A DNA stretch of 64,000 bases, from positions 157,296 through 221,295 of the forward strand of contig NZ_LSSW01000024.1 in assembly GCF_001567565.1 (NCBI RefSeq), read 5' to 3'. Shown in pieces: positions 53,574 through 61,567 of this stretch. A program made the position numbers and the translations under genes. Under the pieces are notes generated by a model, which did no database searches, was not told the origin of the DNA, and saw only the letters and a program-made list of their open reading frames with translations. Each line of letters starts with the position of its first letter. Position 1 is the first letter of the stretch. This stretch comes from Ectopseudomonas composti. GTDB taxonomy: Bacteria > Pseudomonadota > Gammaproteobacteria > Pseudomonadales > Pseudomonadaceae.

Positions 53574-54278
53574 TCAGGTGGCAACCTGGTACTGGAAGCG
53601 ATCGGCGCGGCTGCTGGACTGCGCCAGCTCCACGGCACGACCGGCGGGGTCACGGGACAGGGTGAGCACGCTGAGCAGCGGCGCATGCCGTGGCATCAGC
53701 AGGTGCGCGGCCTCCTCGCGGCTGGGCAAGCGCGCACCGATCAGGCTGAAGGTGCGTACCAGCGGCAGGTCGCGTTCGGCCAGGTACTGACGCAACGAAC
53801 CACCCTGATAGTCCGCCAGCAGCGGCGCCAGGCTGGCGCAGAAACGGTGGCGGATCAGGCTCAGCGGCTGACCATCGAGCAGGCGCAGGGTGGCCAGTTC
53901 GAGCAGCTCGCTGCCATCGGGCAGTTGCAGGTGGCGGCATTCCTCGCTGCTGCCACTGCGCCGCAGGCGCTCGATCAACTGCGCTTCGACGCGGTGGCCA
54001 AGCGCGGACAGCGACTGACTGAAGGCACTACCCGCCTCCACCGGATACACCAGCGGCTTGGCCAGCACCTGAGTGCCCTTGCCCTGACGGCGCAGCAGGC
54101 GGCCTTCAAGCACCAACTCGTCGACCGCGCGGCGCAGGGTGTGGCGATTGACGGAGAAGCGCGCAGCCAGTTGCATCTCGCCCGGCAGGTAGTCGCCCGG
54201 GTTCATGCGCTGCACGTCTTCGCGCAGCACGGCAGCCAGCTCGCGGTACAGCGGCTCGCTTTGTCTAGACAAGTTCAT
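53574..54278 (-). CDS. phnF: GntR/HutC-family regulator PhnF
   Basis: A 234-residue regulator: winged helix domain (residues about 8-72, with GDYLPGEMQLAARFSVNRHT and LRRAVDELVLEGRLLRRQGKG, seen as RRAVDELVLEGRLLRRQG) and a C-terminal UTRA effector domain (ELLELATLRLLDGQPLSLIRH). It is expected to repress phn genes until a phosphonate or metabolite binds. Codons 3-6 form a perfect 12-bp palindrome matching a second site before phnC, suggesting autoregulation. A hairpin and a poor ribosome-binding site precede the ATG, so its translation is probably low. Confidence 0.93.
   Translation of the reverse strand: MNLSRQSEPLYRELAAVLREDVQRMNPGDYLPGEMQLAARFSVNRHTLRRAVDELVLEGRLLRRQGKGTQVLAKPLVYPVEAGSAFSQSLSALGHRVEAQLIERLRRSGSSEECRHLQLPDGSELLELATLRLLDGQPLSLIRHRFCASLAPLLADYQGGSLRQYLAERDLPLVRTFSLIGARLPSREEAAHLLMPRHAPLLSVLTLSRDPAGRAVELAQSSSRADRFQYQVAT
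54261..54272. promoter_or_regulatory. Putative PhnF operator inside the phnF coding start
   Basis: TTGTCTAGACAA is a perfect 12-bp palindrome covering phnF codons 3-6. It shares TxGTxTAGACxA with the site at 57122-57133 and resembles operators of GntR/HutC regulators. Confidence 0.55.
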
Positions 54279-54286
54279 CGTTTGCA

Positions 54287-54308
54287 AAGGGCGCACACAG
54301 GCGCCCTT
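54287..54308 (-). promoter_or_regulatory. Hairpin between phnE and phnF
   Basis: AAGGGCGC and GCGCCCTT flank a 6-nt loop in the 38-bp gap, an 8-bp perfect stem. On the minus strand only three T residues follow, so it may be a weak attenuator or an mRNA processing barrier. Confidence 0.5.
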
Positions 54309-54316
54309 CCTCTCCT

Positions 54317-55108
54317 TCAGATAAAGAGCTTGCGCAGGCGCTGGGACAGGATGTCGATGGCACTCACCACCAGGATGATCACGATCAGCAGCGCGCAGGT
54401 CTGGCCGAACTGGAAGCCGCGAATGGCCTCCCAGAGGATCACGCCGACACCGCCGGCGCCGACCATGCCGACCACCGTGGCCGAGCGCACGTTGGACTCG
54501 AAGCGGTACAGCGAGTAAGAAATCCACAGCGGCAAGACCTGCGGGATGACGCCGAAAATCACCTCCTGCAGCGCACTGGCGCCAGTGGCGCGCACGCCTT
54601 CCACCGGGCCTGGATCGATGGCCTCGACCGCCTCGGCGAAGAGCTTGGCCAGCACCCCGGTGGTGCTGATGAAAAGCGCCAGCACGCCAGCGAACGGGCC
54701 AAGGCCGACCGCGACGACGAAGAGCATGGCGAAGACCATCTCGTTGATCGAACGGCAGGCATCCATCACCCGGCGCACCGGCTGGTAGACCCACCAGGGC
54801 ACGATGTTCTCGGAGCAGAGGATGCCCAGCGGAATGGCGCAGACGATGGCCAGTACGGTGCCCCAGAGGGCGATCTGTACGGTGACCACCATCTCCTTGA
54901 GGTAGTGCTGCCAGTTGCTGAAGTCCGGCGGGAAGAAATCGGCGGCGAAGGTGGCCATGTTGCCGGCATCGCGCACCAGCGCCAGCGGGTTCATCTCCGC
55001 GCCCTGCCAGGACCAGGCGAGCACGGCAAGGAACAGGCCCCAGCCAATCAGTTGCGGCCAGCTACGCTTGCCGTCGGTGACCGGGGTGGCGGTGGTCAGT
55101 GTGGTCAT
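54317..55108 (-). CDS. phnE: Phosphonate ABC transporter permease PhnE
   Basis: A 263-residue inner-membrane permease with about six helices and the ATPase-contact EAA loop around [19 protein letters not shown]. It ends RLRKLFI. Works as a dimer with PhnC ATPase and PhnD binding protein. A single phnE is present, unlike operons with two permease genes. The gene is separated from phnD by 81 bp with a REP-like arm and a GC-rich hairpin. Confidence 0.94.
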   Translation of the reverse strand: MTTLTTATPVTDGKRSWPQLIGWGLFLAVLAWSWQGAEMNPLALVRDAGNMATFAADFFPPDFSNWQHYLKEMVVTVQIALWGTVLAIVCAIPLGILCSENIVPWWVYQPVRRVMDACRSINEMVFAMLFVVAVGLGPFAGVLALFISTTGVLAKLFAEAVEAIDPGPVEGVRATGASALQEVIFGVIPQVLPLWISYSLYRFESNVRSATVVGMVGAGGVGVILWEAIRGFQFGQTCALLIVIILVVSAIDILSQRLRKLFI

Positions 55109-55124
55109 GGGTCATTCTCGATAC

Positions 55125-55181
55125 TGTGGGAGGCGCTTTAGCGGCGGCCTTTCGAGAGCCGCCCCGCTCTTGCGGGGCGGC
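55125..55181 (-). repeat. Half REP and GC-rich hairpin between phnD and phnE
   Basis: TGTGGGAGGCGCTTTAGCGG (55125-55144) is a single REP arm. It is followed by GCCGCCCCGC (55158-55167), loop TCTT, and GCGGGGCGGC (55172-55181), a 10-bp perfect stem. In the transcript this follows phnD directly and may keep phnD mRNA more abundant than phnE mRNA, as is usual for binding proteins. Confidence 0.75.
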
Positions 55182-55189
55182 TGCGAGGC

Positions 55190-56191
55190 TCAGCCGGCGC
55201 TGGCGCCGTTTTGCTGCTCGAGCTCAGCCATGCGCTGCTGCAGCTTGGCCAGTTCGGCATCAAGCTCCTTGAGCTGAGCCTGCTTGTCGGCGTCCTTGAG
55301 CCCGGTGTTGTTGGCTACGTCGGTGCGCTTCTTGAACAGTTCGAGCTGACGGATCGGCAGCAGCTGGTCGTTGTCCGACGCCTTGAACTGACCCCATTGC
55401 AGGCCGGCGAGCACCTTCTTCTCCTCCGGCTTGGCGCCGTAGGTCATGAAGAAATTACGCAGCTTGTCGCGGGTTTCCTGAGGCAGGTTCTTGCGCCAGA
55501 CGATGGGGTCGGACGGGATCAGCGGCGATTGCCAGATGACCTTGAGCTGGGCGGCCTTATCCGGAGCGGTCACTTCCAGGCGCTCCATCCCTTCGCTGTT
55601 GAAGGTGCCGACATCGACCTGCTTGTTGGCCACCGACAGGGCATTGACCTCATGGCTGCCATTGAGCGAGCGCTTGAAGATCTTGCCGGCGTCGACGTTG
55701 TTCTTGGCGAACACGTAATAGCCCGGTACCAGGTAACCAGAGGTGGAGTTGGGATCACCGTTGGCGAAGGTCAGATTCGAGGCGTTCTTGAGCACGTCCT
55801 CGACCGAGTTGAGCGGGCTGTCCTTGTGGGCAACCAGCAGGCTGTAGTAACCCTGAGCGCCATTGGCCGCGACGGTCTGGGCGAAGATCTCGCCACCGGC
55901 ACGGTCCACCGCTTCCATGGCCGACTTGTTGCCGTACCAGGCCACGTCGACCTTGTCGAAGCGCATGCCCTGGATGATCCCGGCGTAGTCCGGGGCGAAG
56001 AAAGCGTTGATCTTCAAACCGGTCTGCTTGCTCATGTCGGCCAGGAAGGGATCCCACATGGTCTTGAGGTTCTGCGAGGACTCGGTGGAAATGATGCCGA
56101 AATTGAGTTCCTCGGCAGCCTGGGCCGAGCCCAGCAGGGAGCCGGTGACGAGCGCAGAGGCAGCCAGCACCTGGCCGATACGTTTGAACAT
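55190..56191 (-). CDS. phnD: Phosphonate-binding protein PhnD
   Basis: A 333-residue periplasmic solute-binding protein. Signal peptide about residues 1-25 (LLGSAQA), then EELNFGIISTESSQNLKTMW with the ligand-contact STESSQN and TSGYLVPGYYV. The C-terminus is a helical, charged tail (LKELDAELAKLQQRMAELEQ) likely to be a coiled coil. ATG 56191 is used (GGAG 8 bp upstream); a GTG three codons earlier is also open. It delivers phosphonates to PhnE/PhnC. Confidence 0.95.
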   Translation of the reverse strand: MFKRIGQVLAASALVTGSLLGSAQAAEELNFGIISTESSQNLKTMWDPFLADMSKQTGLKINAFFAPDYAGIIQGMRFDKVDVAWYGNKSAMEAVDRAGGEIFAQTVAANGAQGYYSLLVAHKDSPLNSVEDVLKNASNLTFANGDPNSTSGYLVPGYYVFAKNNVDAGKIFKRSLNGSHEVNALSVANKQVDVGTFNSEGMERLEVTAPDKAAQLKVIWQSPLIPSDPIVWRKNLPQETRDKLRNFFMTYGAKPEEKKVLAGLQWGQFKASDNDQLLPIRQLELFKKRTDVANNTGLKDADKQAQLKELDAELAKLQQRMAELEQQNGASAG

Positions 56192-56245
56192 GGAGCACAC
56201 TCCTGTTGCTGATTGGCGTTGGTATTTCGAATGAGGGAACTGAGC

Positions 56246-57070
56246 TCAGGCCTTGGCCAGCGTCAGCGGACGCTCCATGGCGCGGGGGCGCTGCCCTTGC
56301 GGCAGCAACAGGCTGATATCGAGATCGCCACCGTAGAGGTCGTTGAGGAACGTGGGATTGAAGCCTTCGGTGGGGCCATCGAAATGGATGCGCCCACCCT
56401 TGAGTGCCACGGCACGCTGGCAATAGCGCACCGCGTAATCGACTTGATGCAGGGTCACCACCACCGTCTTGCCGTCGCGGCGGTTGATATCGGCGAGAAT
56501 CTCCATCACCTTGCGCGCCGACTCCGGATCGAGCGAAGCGATGGGCTCATCGGCGAGAATCACCTCGGCCTGCTGGCACAGTGCACGGGCAATGGCCACG
56601 CGCTGCTGCTGGCCACCGGAAAGGGTCGAGGCACGCTGCCCAGCGAACTCTGCCAGCCCCACCCGCTCCAGCGCCTGCAACGCACGCTGCTTCTCTTCGG
56701 GGTTGAACAGACCAAGGCTGCCGCGCCAGCGCGGCATACGGCCAAGGCCACCGAGCAGTACGTTCTGCAGCACGCTGAGGCGCCCGACCAGATTGAACTG
56801 CTGGAAGATGTAGCCGATCTCGGCGCGCTGACGACGCACACCACCATCAAGCCGCCCGTCGGCTTGCACCTGGCGCCCAAGCACCTCGATGCTGCCGGCA
56901 TCACCGCGAGCCAGGCCGGCCAGATGCCGCAACAGCGTGGATTTTCCCGAGCCAGATGCCCCGATCAGCGCTACCATCTCGCCCGGCTGCACCGACAGGG
57001 CCAGATCGAAAAGCGCCTGCTTGCGGCCGAAGCTTTTATTCAGACGGTCGACTCGAATCGCTGCGCTCAT
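56246..57070 (-). CDS. phnC: Phosphonate ABC transporter ATPase PhnC
   Basis: A 274-residue ATPase: Walker [19 protein letters not shown] loop in [17 protein letters not shown], signature [15 protein letters not shown], Walker [12 protein letters not shown] and switch [13 protein letters not shown]. First gene of the phn operon. ATG 57070 has GAGGG eight bases upstream; the ATG at 57091 lacks a site. The promoter region upstream holds a Pho-box-like sequence and a PhnF-type palindrome. Confidence 0.95.
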   Translation of the reverse strand: MSAAIRVDRLNKSFGRKQALFDLALSVQPGEMVALIGASGSGKSTLLRHLAGLARGDAGSIEVLGRQVQADGRLDGGVRRQRAEIGYIFQQFNLVGRLSVLQNVLLGGLGRMPRWRGSLGLFNPEEKQRALQALERVGLAEFAGQRASTLSGGQQQRVAIARALCQQAEVILADEPIASLDPESARKVMEILADINRRDGKTVVVTLHQVDYAVRYCQRAVALKGGRIHFDGPTEGFNPTFLNDLYGGDLDISLLLPQGQRPRAMERPLTLAKA

Positions 57071-57121
57071 GTGCTGGCCCTCTACTATCATTGACGAACA
57101 GAGGGCGCTTCGGCTGCCTTC

Positions 57122-57133
57122 TGGTGTAGACCA
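57122..57133. promoter_or_regulatory. Putative PhnF operator upstream of phnC
   Basis: TGGTGTAGACCA is a near-perfect palindrome, one base away from TGGTATAGACCA, which I recall as the mycobacterial PhnF site. It lies between the Pho-box-like sequence and the phnC ATG, about where the transcript should start, so a bound repressor would block it. Confidence 0.6.
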
Positions 57134-57148
57134 AGGTAGGCAGATCCT

Positions 57149-57166
57149 GTGTCAGAGCTGTGAAGC
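57149..57166 (-). promoter_or_regulatory. Pho-box-like site of the phn operon
   Basis: On the plus strand GTGTCAG-AGCT-GTGAAGC, two 7-bp half sites 11 bp apart. The first matches PhoB consensus RTGACAG at 6 of 7, the second at 4 of 7. Read towards phnC, a weak -10 (TACCTT) lies 10 bp beyond. Position fits a phosphate-starvation promoter; the second half site is poor. Confidence 0.45.
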
Positions 57167-57318
57167 AGTCGTTACGTTTAGGTGACCATCGCTTGAATCT
57201 TTTGCACGCCAAGGCGTCGAACGGGAGGACTAAATGCTGAATAGTGCGCATTTCTGACAGCCGGTGCTGGCATAAAGCCTGTACCTGAAGCACAATGTGA
57301 CACGTATTTGGCGTCAAG

Positions 57319-57346
57319 GAACTGTTCAGATGACCTCGTGGTCATA
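57319..57346 (+). promoter_or_regulatory. Possible AlgU/sigma22 promoter of amrZ
   Basis: GAACTG-N17-TCATA approximates GAACTT-N16/17-TCTGA of AlgU (AlgT) promoters. amrZ is AlgU-dependent in P. aeruginosa. The -10 match is partial and the leader would be about 100 nt. Confidence 0.4.
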
Positions 57347-57454
57347 ATGACGCAGAACGCGATACCGGTTGAACGGCTAGTGCGAAAGACGGTCAAACCG
57401 GTGACAATCTCGACACTGACTACCAGTATCGCTCCCTGAACTAACCGGTAATGT

Positions 57455-57781
57455 ATGCGCCCTATGAAACAGGCTATTTATTCCAGCCGCACGGCTGACA
57501 AATTCGTCGTTCGCTTGCCCGATGGCATGCGTGAGCGTATTGCTGATGTAGCACGCAACCATCACCGCAGCATGAACTCTGAAATCATCGCCCGTCTGGA
57601 GCAGAGCATGCTGCAGGAAGGCGCTCTGGATGAGGATCTCAGCCTGCGCCTCGACAGCCCCGAGCTGAGCCTGCACGAGCGCGAACTGCTGCAACGTTTC
57701 CGTCAGCTGTCGCGCCGCCAGCAGAATGCGCTGGTTGCCCTGATTGCCCACGACGTGGAGATGGCCGCCGAAGAAGCCTGA
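57455..57781 (+). CDS. amrZ: Ribbon-helix-helix regulator AmrZ
   Basis: A 108-residue Arc-type regulator. The flexible N-terminus [16 protein letters not shown] is followed by the DNA-contact strand [13 protein letters not shown] and the two helices ending [15 protein letters not shown]. The C-terminal tetramer region [20 protein letters not shown] (beginning at about residue 72) matches AmrZ as I recall it. AmrZ activates alginate genes, represses flagellar fleQ and controls c-di-GMP genes. ATG 57455 is chosen to keep MRP; ATG 57464 is also possible. Divergent from phnC, as I recall in PAO1. Confidence 0.95.
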   Translation: MRPMKQAIYSSRTADKFVVRLPDGMRERIADVARNHHRSMNSEIIARLEQSMLQEGALDEDLSLRLDSPELSLHERELLQRFRQLSRRQQNALVALIAHDVEMAAEEA

Positions 57782-57796
57782 GGCGCGCTGAACCAG

Positions 57797-57823
57797 AAAA
57801 AACCGGCCTTGCGCCGGTTTTTT
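57797..57823. terminator. Bidirectional terminator between amrZ and oadB
   Basis: AACCGGC-CTTG-CGCCGGTT-type hairpin (57801-57818) with a run of A before and T after. It can end amrZ on the plus strand and oadB on the minus strand, which lies 66 bp away. Confidence 0.9.
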
Positions 57824-57888
57824 ATTGCCTGCCATTTACGCCAGTGGTGCTGACAGGCATTCAGCGCGGAGCGAACTCCGCGCCCTGC

Positions 57889-59025
57889 TCAGCCAACGAA
57901 GCTGAGCAGCACCCCCGCCGCCACTGCCGAGCCGATCACCCCAGCTACGTTCGGCCCCATGGCATGCATCAACAGGAAGTTCTGCGGGTTGGCCTCCAGG
58001 CCGACCTTGTTCGACACCCGCGCCGCCATCGGCACCGCCGACACCCCCGCCGAGCCGATCAGCGGATTGACCTTGTTGCTGCTGAACAGATTCATCAGCT
58101 TGGCCATCAGTACGCCCGCCGCCGTACCCGCGCAGAACGCCACCATGCCCAACATGAGAATGCCCAGGGTCTTGAGCTGCAGGAAGGCTTCTGCCGACAG
58201 CTTCGAGCCCACGGTCAGCCCGAGGAAGATGGTGACGATATTGATCAGCGCATTGCGCGACGTATCAGCCAGACGCTCGACCACACCCGCCTCGCGCAGC
58301 AGATTGCCGAGGGCGAACATGCCAATCAGCGGCGCGGCATCGGGCAGCAGCATGCCGATCAGAATGCACAGCACGATGGGGAAGAGGATCTTCTCGGTCT
58401 GCCCCACTGGACGCAGTTGCTGCATGACGATGGCGCGCTCCTCCTTGGTGGTCAGCGCACGCATGATCGGGGGTTGCAGCAACGGCACCAACGCCATGTA
58501 GGCATAGGCCGCGACCGCGATCGGACCGAGCAGATCAGGCGCCAGCTTGGAGGTGACGAAGATCGAAGTCGGCCCATCCGCCCCGCCGATGATGGCGATG
58601 GACGCCGCCTCCTTGAGGGTGAACTCCATGCCGGGAATGCCCAGCGCGGTGATCGCCAGAGCACCCAGTAAGGTGCCGAAGATACCGAACTGCGCGGCAG
58701 CCCCCAGCAGCAGGGTCTTGGGGTTGGCCAGCATCGGACCGAAGTCGGTCATGGCGCCAACACCAAGGAAGATCAGCAGCGGGAAGATACTGGTCGGCAG
58801 ACCCACTTCATAGATCAGGTGAAGGAACCCCGCGCCCTCGGCCATGTTGGCCACCGGGATGTTCGACAGCAGCCCGCCGAAACCGATGGGGATCAACAGC
58901 AGGGGCTCGAAGCCTTTCTTGATCGCCAGGTAGATCAGCAGCATGCACACCGCGATCATGAATGCCTGGCCGGGTTCCAGGTGATACAGGCCGGTGCTCT
59001 GCCAGAGCTTGAGCAGCTTTTCCAT
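57889..59025 (-). CDS. oadB: Oxaloacetate decarboxylase beta subunit, Na pump
   Basis: A 378-residue membrane protein of the OadB family with about nine helices. Conserved segments include [35 protein letters not shown] (region IV with the essential Asp), and [20 protein letters not shown], given as [16 protein letters not shown]. It takes carboxybiotin from OadA, releases CO2 and exports Na across the inner membrane. Last gene of oadGAB. It ends GVLLSFVG. Confidence 0.93.
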   Translation of the reverse strand: MEKLLKLWQSTGLYHLEPGQAFMIAVCMLLIYLAIKKGFEPLLLIPIGFGGLLSNIPVANMAEGAGFLHLIYEVGLPTSIFPLLIFLGVGAMTDFGPMLANPKTLLLGAAAQFGIFGTLLGALAITALGIPGMEFTLKEAASIAIIGGADGPTSIFVTSKLAPDLLGPIAVAAYAYMALVPLLQPPIMRALTTKEERAIVMQQLRPVGQTEKILFPIVLCILIGMLLPDAAPLIGMFALGNLLREAGVVERLADTSRNALINIVTIFLGLTVGSKLSAEAFLQLKTLGILMLGMVAFCAGTAAGVLMAKLMNLFSSNKVNPLIGSAGVSAVPMAARVSNKVGLEANPQNFLLMHAMGPNVAGVIGSAVAAGVLLSFVG

Positions 59026-59035
59026 TATGCGCCCC

Positions 59036-60814
59036 TCAGCCGATGGTCAGCAGGCTGTCGCCCACCGCCACCACATCACCCACCTTGACCTTGACGGCAC
59101 CGACGGTGCCAGCCTTGAAGGCGCGAATCTCGGTTTCCATCTTCATCGCTTCGAGGATGATGACCAACTCGCCCTCTTCGACGGCCTGGCCCGGCTGCAC
59201 CAGCACCTTGAAGATATTGCCGGCCAGCGGAGCCGCCTGCGGCTCGCCCGCACCGCTCGCCTGCACCGCCGCGGCCGGAGCGGAGCTGACCGCACCACCA
59301 AGCGGCTTGATACCTTCGATATCCCCGCCTTCATTGACCTGCACGACGAACGACTTGCCATTGACCTCGACGGTGTAGACCTCGGGCTTGCCGGCCTCGC
59401 GGGCGAGCGCTTCCTTGCCAGTCGGCGCCGGCTCGAAGGCAGCCGGATTGCCACGGTTCTCGAGGAACTTGAGGCCGATCTGCGGAAACAGCGCGTAGGT
59501 CAGCACATCATCGATTGCCTCGGCTGCCAGCTTGATGCCTTTTTCCTGAGCAATGCCCTTGAGCTCGGCGGTGAGCTTGTCCATCTCGGCGTCGAGCAGA
59601 TCAGCCGGGCGGCAGGTAATGGCCGCGGCGCCATCGAGCACACGGGCCTGCAATTCGGCGTTGAAAGGCGCCGGCGCGGCGCCGTATTCGCCCTTGAGCA
59701 CCCCAGCGGTCTCCTTGGTGATCGACTTGTAGCGCTCACCGGTGAGCACGTTGATCACCGCCTGGGTGCCGACGATCTGCGAGGTGGGCGTGACCAGCGG
59801 AATGAAACCGAGGTCTTCGCGCACACGCGGGATTTCAGCCAGCACCTGGTCGAACTTGTCCTGGGCGCCCTGCTCCTTGAGCTGGCTTTCCATATTGGTG
59901 AGCATGCCACCCGGCACCTGGGCGACCAGGATGCGCGAGTCTACACCCTTGAGATTGCCCTCGAATTTCGCGTACTTCTTGCGCACCTCGCGGAAGTACG
60001 CGGCAATCTCTTCCAGCAGCTCCAGGTTCAGCCCAGTGTCGCGCTCGGTGCCCTGGAACATGGCCACCACCGACTCGGTCGGCGAATGACCATAGGTCAT
60101 CGACAGCGAGGAGATCGCGGTGTCGACATTGTCGATGCCCGCCTCCACAGCCTTGAGAATGGCCACCGACGACAGCCCAGCCGTGGCGTGGCACTGCATG
60201 TGAATCGGAATCGACAGACTGGCCTTGAGGCGCGAAACCAGCTCGAAAGCGGTGTACGGGGTGAGAATCCCGGCCATGTCCTTGATCGCCACCGAGTCGG
60301 CGCCCATGTCCTCGATCTGCTTGGCCAGGTCGACCCACATCTGCAGGGTATGCACCGGGCTGGTGGTGTAGGAAATGGTGCCCTGGGCGTGCTTGCCCTG
60401 CTGCTTGACCGCCTTGAGCGCAGTTTGCAGGTTGCGCGGGTCGTTCATCGCATCGAACACACGGAACACGTCGACACCGTTGACGGCGGCGCGCTCGACG
60501 AACTTCTCCACCACATCATCGGCGTAGTGGCGATAGCCCAGCAGATTCTGCCCGCGCAGCAGCATCTGCTGACGGGTATTGGGCATGGCTTTCTTCAGTT
60601 CGCGGATACGCTCCCAGGGGTCTTCGCCAAGGTAACGAATGCAGGCGTCGAAGGTCGCGCCGCCCCACGACTCCACTGACCAGAAACCGACCTGATCGAG
60701 CTTGGGCGCGATCGGCAGCATATCCTCCAGACGGACACGCGTCGCCAGGATCGACTGATGAGCGTCACGCAGCACCACATCGGTAATTCCGAGTGCTTGT
60801 TTTACGGCAGTCAT
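59036..60814 (-). CDS. oadA: Oxaloacetate decarboxylase alpha subunit
   Basis: A 592-residue protein: an N-terminal carboxyltransferase TIM barrel ([47 protein letters not shown] metal-His region, KDMAGILTP with the carbamoylated/transfer Lys), a conserved carboxylase domain, an Ala/Pro linker (about 490-525), and a biotinyl domain with Lys558 in [10 protein letters not shown]. It transfers the carboxyl of oxaloacetate to biotin. ATG 60814 fits the family start [14 protein letters not shown]. Confidence 0.95.
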   Translation of the reverse strand: MTAVKQALGITDVVLRDAHQSILATRVRLEDMLPIAPKLDQVGFWSVESWGGATFDACIRYLGEDPWERIRELKKAMPNTRQQMLLRGQNLLGYRHYADDVVEKFVERAAVNGVDVFRVFDAMNDPRNLQTALKAVKQQGKHAQGTISYTTSPVHTLQMWVDLAKQIEDMGADSVAIKDMAGILTPYTAFELVSRLKASLSIPIHMQCHATAGLSSVAILKAVEAGIDNVDTAISSLSMTYGHSPTESVVAMFQGTERDTGLNLELLEEIAAYFREVRKKYAKFEGNLKGVDSRILVAQVPGGMLTNMESQLKEQGAQDKFDQVLAEIPRVREDLGFIPLVTPTSQIVGTQAVINVLTGERYKSITKETAGVLKGEYGAAPAPFNAELQARVLDGAAAITCRPADLLDAEMDKLTAELKGIAQEKGIKLAAEAIDDVLTYALFPQIGLKFLENRGNPAAFEPAPTGKEALAREAGKPEVYTVEVNGKSFVVQVNEGGDIEGIKPLGGAVSSAPAAAVQASGAGEPQAAPLAGNIFKVLVQPGQAVEEGELVIILEAMKMETEIRAFKAGTVGAVKVKVGDVVAVGDSLLTIG

Positions 60815-60837
60815 GCAGGTACTCCCTCTGAACCTGA

Positions 60838-61095
60838 TCAACCGCGGCGGGCGCGGTGCTGGACAATAGCGGATTGGATGGCGGCCAGCGTTTCTGCATC
60901 CGGCTCATGGCTGGCCGGCTTGGCACTGGGCATTGGAGAGGAAACGACAGAGATCGGTGCGGGCGGAGCGAAGGTCGCAACCAGACGGGACATCAGGCTG
61001 ACCACGCCAACCAGCAACACCAGAAAGACAAACACGAAGCCCATGCCGAACAGCATGAGTTCGACACCCTCGAGCAGCAGTTCACTGGGGGTCAT
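60838..61095 (-). CDS. oadG: Oxaloacetate decarboxylase gamma subunit
   Basis: An 85-residue protein with one N-terminal membrane helix ([20 protein letters not shown]) and a Pro/Ser/Ala linker, then a short charged tail. It holds OadA to OadB and may bind Zn. Start at ATG 61095 ([17 protein letters not shown]), with AAAGGAG six bases upstream; in-frame ATGs at 61134 and 61158 lack sites. First gene of the oadGAB operon. Confidence 0.9.
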   Translation of the reverse strand: MTPSELLLEGVELMLFGMGFVFVFLVLLVGVVSLMSRLVATFAPPAPISVVSSPMPSAKPASHEPDAETLAAIQSAIVQHRARRG

Positions 61096-61567
61096 CTTGG
61101 CTCCTTTGGCCAGCAGCTCGGCGGCTGCATTCATTATTTGATCAGGAGCGCCCGGCACCTAGGCCCGGGCAAAGCTGCCGAACCTTAGCCTGAAACGAGC
61201 GTTTCAGGCAAACCACATAAGGGCTGAACGAAGGATTTATGTAGTGGTTTCGCCGCATTCACTACCAAAGAACTAGAACGCCTTGGCAAAGCTCGCCCTA
61301 GCAGACCGCGCGAGCTGGGCTATCGAGCGCCGCAGCGAGGGCCAGGAAGCTCTTGAAATGGTGGGTTTCATCTCCCGAACAGAGGCTCGGTTCGCGGATG
61401 AATTGCGACGGGCTTGCGCGACCCATGCGCTGCGCGCCCCTGATCGCACTCATGGCGCTGCGGGTCATCGGCAGGCGCAATTGCTGCACGCAACTGGAGG
61501 GCAGCCGGATCACCAGGGGCACGGCCTTTCTGGACACCCGGCACCTGCTCGCGCCGATGAACTGAGG
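61096..61567. other. Intergenic region between oadG and mgtE, no supported gene
   Basis: 472 bp. It includes a small perfect dyad CTGAAAC-GAGC-GTTTCAG (61191-61208) and an imperfect inverted repeat AAACCACATAA ... TTTATGTAGTGGTTT (about 61209-61249), both near the expected oadG promoter. The remaining 61270-61565 has open frames of 70-80 codons on both strands, but none with a ribosome-binding site or a family I recognise. Confidence 0.5.

Larger units (their letters stand above)
57071..57454. other. Divergent control region between phnC and amrZ
   Basis: 384 bp with no gene. The left part (57071-57170) holds the phn control sites listed separately. The right part (57300-57450) holds a sigma22-like promoter for amrZ. 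The middle (about 57175-57300) shows no clear element beyond short A/T-rich patches. Confidence 0.6.

Noticed and set aside
58994..60679. 561-codon plus-strand frame opposite oadA
   Set aside because: Shadow of oadA, which has full carboxyltransferase and biotin motifs.
61353..61565. 70-codon plus-strand frame in the oadG-mgtE gap
   Set aside because: No ribosome-binding site, unusual Arg/Cys-rich composition and no family; overlapping frames on the other strand are equally open.
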